The notes under the pieces were generated by a model. It was not told where the DNA came from, did not search any database, and saw only the letters and a program-made list of their open reading frames with translations. The position numbers and the translations under genes were made by a program. A DNA stretch of 64,000 nucleotides from UBA2108 sp002713215. GTDB lineage: Bacteria; Bacteroidota; Bacteroidia; Flavobacteriales_G; Salibacteraceae. The stretch is from contig CALAPY010000062.1 in assembly GCA_937891015.1 (NCBI GenBank), forward strand, positions 1 to 64,000. Reading direction: 5' to 3'. Below are positions 62,646-64,000 of the stretch, piece after piece (position 1 is the first letter of the stretch; each line of letters opens with the position of its first letter).

Positions 62646-63392
62646 TTATTCACCCCAGTTTCCTGCGGTAGTGGGGTCAACCAAGGAACCAACCATCATA
62701 ACATCCATTTCATCATATGGGGCTGCATCGGTTATTAAAAACACCGGTACCTTAACTTTACCTCTTTCAATAATGGAAGCTTCCACTGTAAACATGCTTG
62801 TACTAAATGGCACATAAGCTAACGAATCGAGGCTAAAAGGAACCTTTCGATCGGAAAGGTACTTTTGGTCGAATATGGTAGTGGCGGCGGGCGCCTTAGA
62901 TGTATCAATAGCAAGGTATCCTGAATCAATAGCTTGTGTTTGAGTCATTCCATCGGGAACGGTTCCGTTTGAAACTATCAGTAATATGGAGTCATTATTA
63001 ATGAAATCCATCAAAGAATCCATGCTGCCCAGGTACTTGCCATACTGACTTTTGTATGCCATTTGAGCCTGGCGTAAATCTTTTAGGTTTTGAATGACGT
63101 ACTGGTATCTTCTTTGTTTTTCCTTCTGGAAGTCAAGAGGATCTTTTATCGCTTTGTAGTCCAACCAAATAAGAACAACGGAAAAGGCCATCATTACAAA
63201 CAATATGATGGTTCTAACTCCTTTACTAAATATATCCAATGAGCTTAATGTAGCAATTACACCAACAATCAAGAAGGCAAATGCACCCAACATAAATAAC
63301 GGAAGCTGATCATTAGCAAAGCCGTAGATTATCAATGCCAAACCCATTAGTGCAATGATTAGGGGAGCGTAAATCTTTTTAATAATATTCAT
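62646..63392 (-). CDS. Membrane protein, unknown
   Basis: 248 residues with four hydrophobic segments in the first ~80 residues (YAPLIIALMGLALIIYGFA, LFMLGAFAFLIVGVIATL, VRTIILFVMMAFSVVLIWL), then a coiled region (QKEKQRRYQYVIQNLKDLRQ, AYKSQYGKYLGSMDSL) and a beta-rich periplasmic end. The AQMAYKSQYGKY stretch recalls the helical start of pseudopilin-like domains. Not a named family. First gene of the operon with DUF3822, rsmD and probably coaD. Confidence 0.75.
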   Translation of the reverse strand: MNIIKKIYAPLIIALMGLALIIYGFANDQLPLFMLGAFAFLIVGVIATLSSLDIFSKGVRTIILFVMMAFSVVLIWLDYKAIKDPLDFQKEKQRRYQYVIQNLKDLRQAQMAYKSQYGKYLGSMDSLMDFINNDSILLIVSNGTVPDGMTQTQAIDSGYLAIDTSKAPAATTIFDQKYLSDRKVPFSLDSLAYVPFSTSMFTVEASIIERGKVKVPVFLITDAAPYDEMDVMMVGSLVDPTTAGNWGE

Positions 63393-63429
63393 AGTATTTA
63401 CTAGTGTTTAAGCCATTTTTGAAGGCTGA

Positions 63430-63457
63430 CAAACTTACAATTTTTTTTAAATTACAA
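63430..63457 (-). promoter_or_regulatory. Promoter of the membrane protein/DUF3822/rsmD operon
   Basis: Minus strand TTG-N17-TAAGTTTG: both boxes match the Bacteroidota consensus exactly at allowed spacing; leader about 35 bases before ATG 63392. Best promoter in the window. Confidence 0.6.
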
Positions 63458-63529
63458 TAGTTTCATTTACTTATTTCAGGCTAAGCGGTAAACATAAATC
63501 ATACCTCTTTTAAACCGCCATTATTGGCC

Positions 63530-63537
63530 TACTTTTG
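63530..63537 (+). promoter_or_regulatory. -7 promoter box of the helicase gene
   Basis: TACTTTTG, exact fit, only 5 bases before GTG 63543, so transcription would begin at or next to the start codon (leaderless). Confidence 0.35.
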
Positions 63538-63542
63538 ACTCA

Positions 63543-64000
63543 GTGAAATCGAACGAAATAATTGAATTATTAGTTAAAAATCTTAACCTGAATCCAACAC
63601 AAGATCAGTTTCGATTCATAAAAAAGTTTGCTGGTTTTCTCAACAATGAAACTCCCGATCATCTATTTATTTTAAGGGGATATGCCGGAACCGGAAAAAC
63701 GACGCTGGTACGTACATTAACCAAATCACTCGATAGTATTGGAATGAAAACGGTGTTACTCGCACCCACTGGTAGAGCCGCTAAGGTATTGGCTAAATAC
63801 TCAGGCCAGTTTTCAAGTACCATTCACCGAAGAATTTATGCACTGGAATCAAAGAATGGTCGTGATTTTTCATTTGCAAGAGCCAGTAACAAAAGTACCA
63901 ATACCTTATTTGTGGTAGACGAAGCATCTATGATTAGTGGGAGCACACAAATGGATGGTGCTATGTATGCGGGTTCCAATTTGTTGGAAGACCTGCTGAA
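63543..64000 (+). CDS. RecD-like/UvrD-family DNA helicase, N-terminal part
   Basis: GTG start at 63543, open to the window edge; the 3' part is outside. Walker A is GYAGTGKTTL (about residue 46-55), APTGRAAKVL is motif Ia and VVDEASM the Walker B/motif II of SF1B helicases (RecD2/Dda type). The protein opens with a NLNPTQDQFRFIKKF Q-like motif. 5'-3' DNA helicase in repair or replication. Divergent to the operon on the left. Confidence 0.85.
   Translation, partial: MKSNEIIELLVKNLNLNPTQDQFRFIKKFAGFLNNETPDHLFILRGYAGTGKTTLVRTLTKSLDSIGMKTVLLAPTGRAAKVLAKYSGQFSSTIHRRIYALESKNGRDFSFARASNKSTNTLFVVDEASMISGSTQMDGAMYAGSNLLEDLL

Overview
The window is chromosomal DNA from a member of the Bacteroidota, probably a Flavobacteriales/Cryomorphaceae-Crocinitomicaceae type of organism; I would not go below order. 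The basis is a T9SS type A sorting tail (1-393), a gliding-motility type B tail protein paired with a PorP/SprF protein (13442-16839), many SusC-era style lipoproteins and DUF families of this phylum (DUF3822, DUF3857, DUF4105, DUF4476), a LuxC-type reductase opposite a ferredoxin, and promoters of the phylum-specific TAnnTTTG -7 type in front of several genes. No rRNA, tRNA or CRISPR array was seen.

Layout. 1-16.8 kb is ordinary chromosome: two tandem lipoproteins behind prfC, an SPFH protein, a TMTC-like TPR membrane protein, paaG and a 3-hydroxyacyl-CoA dehydrogenase, a DUF1295 membrane enzyme, secreted proteins, ferredoxin/LuxC pair, and a gliding/T9SS pair. 16.9-42.7 kb is accessory: a 3446-residue Rhs/YD-repeat protein with a variable tip and a small membrane protein behind it (candidate immunity), then a region crowded with paralogs and structured repeats. 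That region holds two closely related operons (31.1-28.5 kb and 38.5-35.9 kb, both on the minus strand), each made of a small acidic protein of unknown family, a TPR membrane sensor whose kinase ATPase domain is eroded, and a NarL/LuxR-type response regulator. Both are preceded by the same perfect 17-bp inverted repeat and followed by related hairpins; a third, decayed copy lies at 42.7-41.6 kb and a broken regulator at 27.9 kb. Between the two operons are a duplicated PEGA-like/lipoprotein gene pair, a TPR lipoprotein, an orphan Rhs fragment and a RAYT (REP-associated tyrosine transposase) bracketed by inverted REP hairpins, with further REP copies scattered over 8 kb.

43.4-54.2 kb is one long minus-strand gene train: CDP-glucose synthesis (rfbF, rfbG, an RfbC-like epimerase), a 1105-residue TPR/MORN protein, two DUF3857/transglutaminase proteins and a DUF4105 protein, mostly overlapping or separated by a few bases. 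54.3-63.4 kb carries a DUF2779 nuclease-like protein, a large multi-repeat secreted protein, a TlpA-like thioredoxin, coaD, rsmD, a DUF3822 protein that probably starts at a non-ATG codon, and a small membrane protein; a RecD-like helicase runs off the right edge.

The most likely undescribed system is the repeated small-protein/TPR-pseudokinase/LuxR-regulator operon with its shared operator-like palindrome, close to the Rhs locus. Its function is not known to me; the link to Rhs is by position only.
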